The notes under the pieces are model-generated. The model did no database searches. It saw nothing but the letters and a program-made list of their open reading frames with translations, and was not told the origin of the DNA. Position numbers and translations under genes: made by a program. Shown here piece by piece: positions 5,198-6,437 of a DNA stretch of 6,437 nucleotides; within the stretch, counting starts at the first letter, position 1; every line of letters begins with the position of its first letter. The stretch is from Chloroflexota bacterium (GTDB lineage Bacteria; Chloroflexota; Dehalococcoidia; DSTF01; RBG-16-68-14), in assembly GCA_022573935.1 (NCBI GenBank), contig JACZTE010000059.1, forward strand, positions 1 through 6,437, written 5' to 3'.

Positions 5198-6412
5198 TTA
5201 GGCGGCCCGGTGCTCTGCTGGCTGCAGGCGGTCGATGACGTTCGTAAACGCCTCGACGACGTGGGGGTCGAACTGGCTGCGCGAGTTGCGCTTGATCTCC
5301 GCCAGCGCATCCTCGGGCGGCATGGCCTTGCGGTAGGGCCGATCGGAGGTCATCGCGTCGTAGGCATCGACCACGGCGAAGATGCGCGCTTCCAGCGGGA
5401 TCGCCTCGCCCTCGAGGCCGAATGGGTAGCCGGTGCCGTCGTAGCGCTCGTGGTGGTAGAGGAGGATAGGCATTGCCCCTTCGAGGAAGCCCACGTTGGA
5501 TACCATGAGCCCGGCCAGCAGCGGGTGCTTCTGCATCGCCTCGAACTCTTTCTCGTTGAGGCTGTCCGGCTTTTGGAGCACGGCGTCCGGCACGCCGATC
5601 TTCCCGACGTCGTGGAGCAGCGCGCCGCGCTCAATGTCCACCAGCCGCTCCTTCGGTACGCCCATCTCCTTGGCGAGGGTGACGGTGAGGCGCGAGACCC
5701 GCTCCGAATGGCCGTGGGTGGCAGCATCCTTCGTATCGAGCGCGGCCATCAGCGCCTTGAGTGTGTTGTCGTAGCTCAGCTCTACCTCGGTCGCGTAGCT
5801 CCGCATCTTGGCGAAGAGGACCGATTGCTCCACCGCCATGGCGGCCTGGCCGGCCATCTCCTCTATCATCTGAACCGTCGAGGCCTTGAACCTTCCCTGC
5901 GTTCCGTCTCGCACCACCGTGACGATGCCGATGGCGCGATCGCGGCCGAGGATGGGGACGCACAGGATGTAGAAGGGTTTCGGCAGCTGGAGCTCGAACC
6001 CAAGGAGAGAGGTATCGGGGAACTGGTCCAATTTGGCCACTATCGTTTCGCCTGTGCCGGCGCAGCGCCGCAGAAACCACTCCTCCACCTTTCGGTGATG
6101 CTGGGTGGAGGCGTTTCTGGCGCGCTCGAAGCTGGCCTTCAGGATCAGGTCGTCAGTTTCGTCCTCCACGAGTGTGGCTAAGGCCAGCGGCGCGCCTGCG
6201 AAGACACCGGCGTCGCGGGCCACGTGTTCCAGTACGTCCGTCAGGTCCAGAGTAGAGCGTACGGCCTGGCCGGTGTGGTAGAGGTAGCGCAACCGGTCAT
6301 ACTCACCCTTCAGGCGGCGAGTGGTCAACCAGAGCACGACCGGGAGGATGATCGCGAGCGCGATGATGCCGCCGGCGGCCAGTACGAGCAGAGCCTGTTG
6401 ATTGCTGATCAC
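5198..6412 (-). CDS. Membrane-anchored GAF/HD-GYP protein, probable cyclic-di-GMP phosphodiesterase (5' end uncertain)
   Basis: As called, 404 residues. One hydrophobic helix (about 7-30) is followed by the basic stop TTRRLK, then a GAF domain (about 45-200) and an HD-GYP domain (about 212-395). HD-GYP enzymes hydrolyse c-di-GMP at a bimetal or trimetal site. The visible residues are HGHSER (His233, His235), LLHDVGKIG (His267, Asp268, Lys271), KHP (His296), HHERYDGTGYP (His320, His321, Asp325, Gly328-Tyr329-Pro330) and VVDAYDAM (Asp349). All key positions appear intact, so activity is likely. The GAF domain would sense a cytoplasmic ligand. The start is a GTG without a Shine-Dalgarno, and the frame stays open for the remaining 25 bases to the window edge. 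The true start may therefore lie upstream, and a periplasmic sensor segment before the helix cannot be excluded. Confidence 0.88.
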   Translation of the reverse strand: MISNQQALLVLAAGGIIALAIILPVVLWLTTRRLKGEYDRLRYLYHTGQAVRSTLDLTDVLEHVARDAGVFAGAPLALATLVEDETDDLILKASFERARNASTQHHRKVEEWFLRRCAGTGETIVAKLDQFPDTSLLGFELQLPKPFYILCVPILGRDRAIGIVTVVRDGTQGRFKASTVQMIEEMAGQAAMAVEQSVLFAKMRSYATEVELSYDNTLKALMAALDTKDAATHGHSERVSRLTVTLAKEMGVPKERLVDIERGALLHDVGKIGVPDAVLQKPDSLNEKEFEAMQKHPLLAGLMVSNVGFLEGAMPILLYHHERYDGTGYPFGLEGEAIPLEARIFAVVDAYDAMTSDRPYRKAMPPEDALAEIKRNSRSQFDPHVVEAFTNVIDRLQPAEHRAA

Positions 6413-6437
6413 CGAGCTGGAGATGGAACCGTAGTCC

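Noticed and set aside
5123..6181. Plus-strand open frame of 352 codons opposite the HD-GYP gene
   Set aside because: The minus-strand frame has complete HD-GYP and GAF signatures. This frame is rich in Arg, Val and His without motifs and is a mirror artefact of GC-rich codons.
1..6437. CRISPR array, tRNA or rRNA genes, insertion sequences, toxin-antitoxin or defence genes
   Set aside because: I found no regularly spaced repeats, no tRNA-like cloverleaf in the gaps, no transposase or recombinase motifs, and no small toxin-like pairs. Nearly all the sequence is accounted for by the minus-strand genes listed.

Overview
The window is about 6.4 kb of GC-rich bacterial DNA in which every gene I can support lies on the minus strand. 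Transcription therefore runs from the right end towards the left. The gene set fits a free-living bacterium with respiratory or fatty-acid-type electron transfer and c-di-GMP signalling. It consists of a GAF/HD-GYP phosphodiesterase, a membrane heme b/Fe-S oxidoreductase of the EMO/HdrD-like type, a Gre factor, a Dph6-type PP-loop ATPase, a 2H phosphoesterase and a HAD phosphatase. The general look of these proteins suggests Chloroflexota, but that is an impression; no rRNA or other marker confirms it. Nothing marks the window as phage, plasmid or insertion sequence.

Layout, in the order of transcription. (1) 6412-5198 encodes a membrane-anchored GAF/HD-GYP protein. Its reading frame stays open to the window edge, so its real start may lie outside. 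(2) The 180-base gap 5197-5018 holds an inverted repeat and a good sigma70-like promoter. (3) 5017-2924 encodes the 697-residue membrane Fe-S oxidoreductase. Its stop overlaps (ATGA) a 48-codon single-pass membrane protein at 2927-2781, which is easily missed because of its size. (4) The stretch 2780-2643 carries a near-consensus promoter, then a terminator-like hairpin with a T-run, then a Shine-Dalgarno, and leads into a Gre-factor gene (2642-2169). (5) A segment of clearly lower GC (about 1400-2168) holds the Dph6-like gene. (6) The 2H phosphoesterase and HAD phosphatase genes follow, with a 5-base gap and then a 4-base overlap, and probably share a transcript with the Dph6-like gene. A perfect 18-bp palindrome follows the last stop codon.

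How they may work together. The Fe-S oxidoreductase and the small membrane protein look like one translationally coupled unit that carries electrons between a soluble donor (electron-transfer flavoprotein in the best-studied relatives) and the quinone pool. The three leftmost genes look co-transcribed, but their shared purpose is unknown. The two most unusual points are in the Gre gene. The two acidic residues that catalyse transcript cleavage in GreA are replaced by Ser and Asn, and the leader contains a terminator-like hairpin between promoter and ribosome binding site, reminiscent of the attenuated greA leader of Escherichia coli. Most of the window is otherwise ordinary housekeeping and accessory metabolism.
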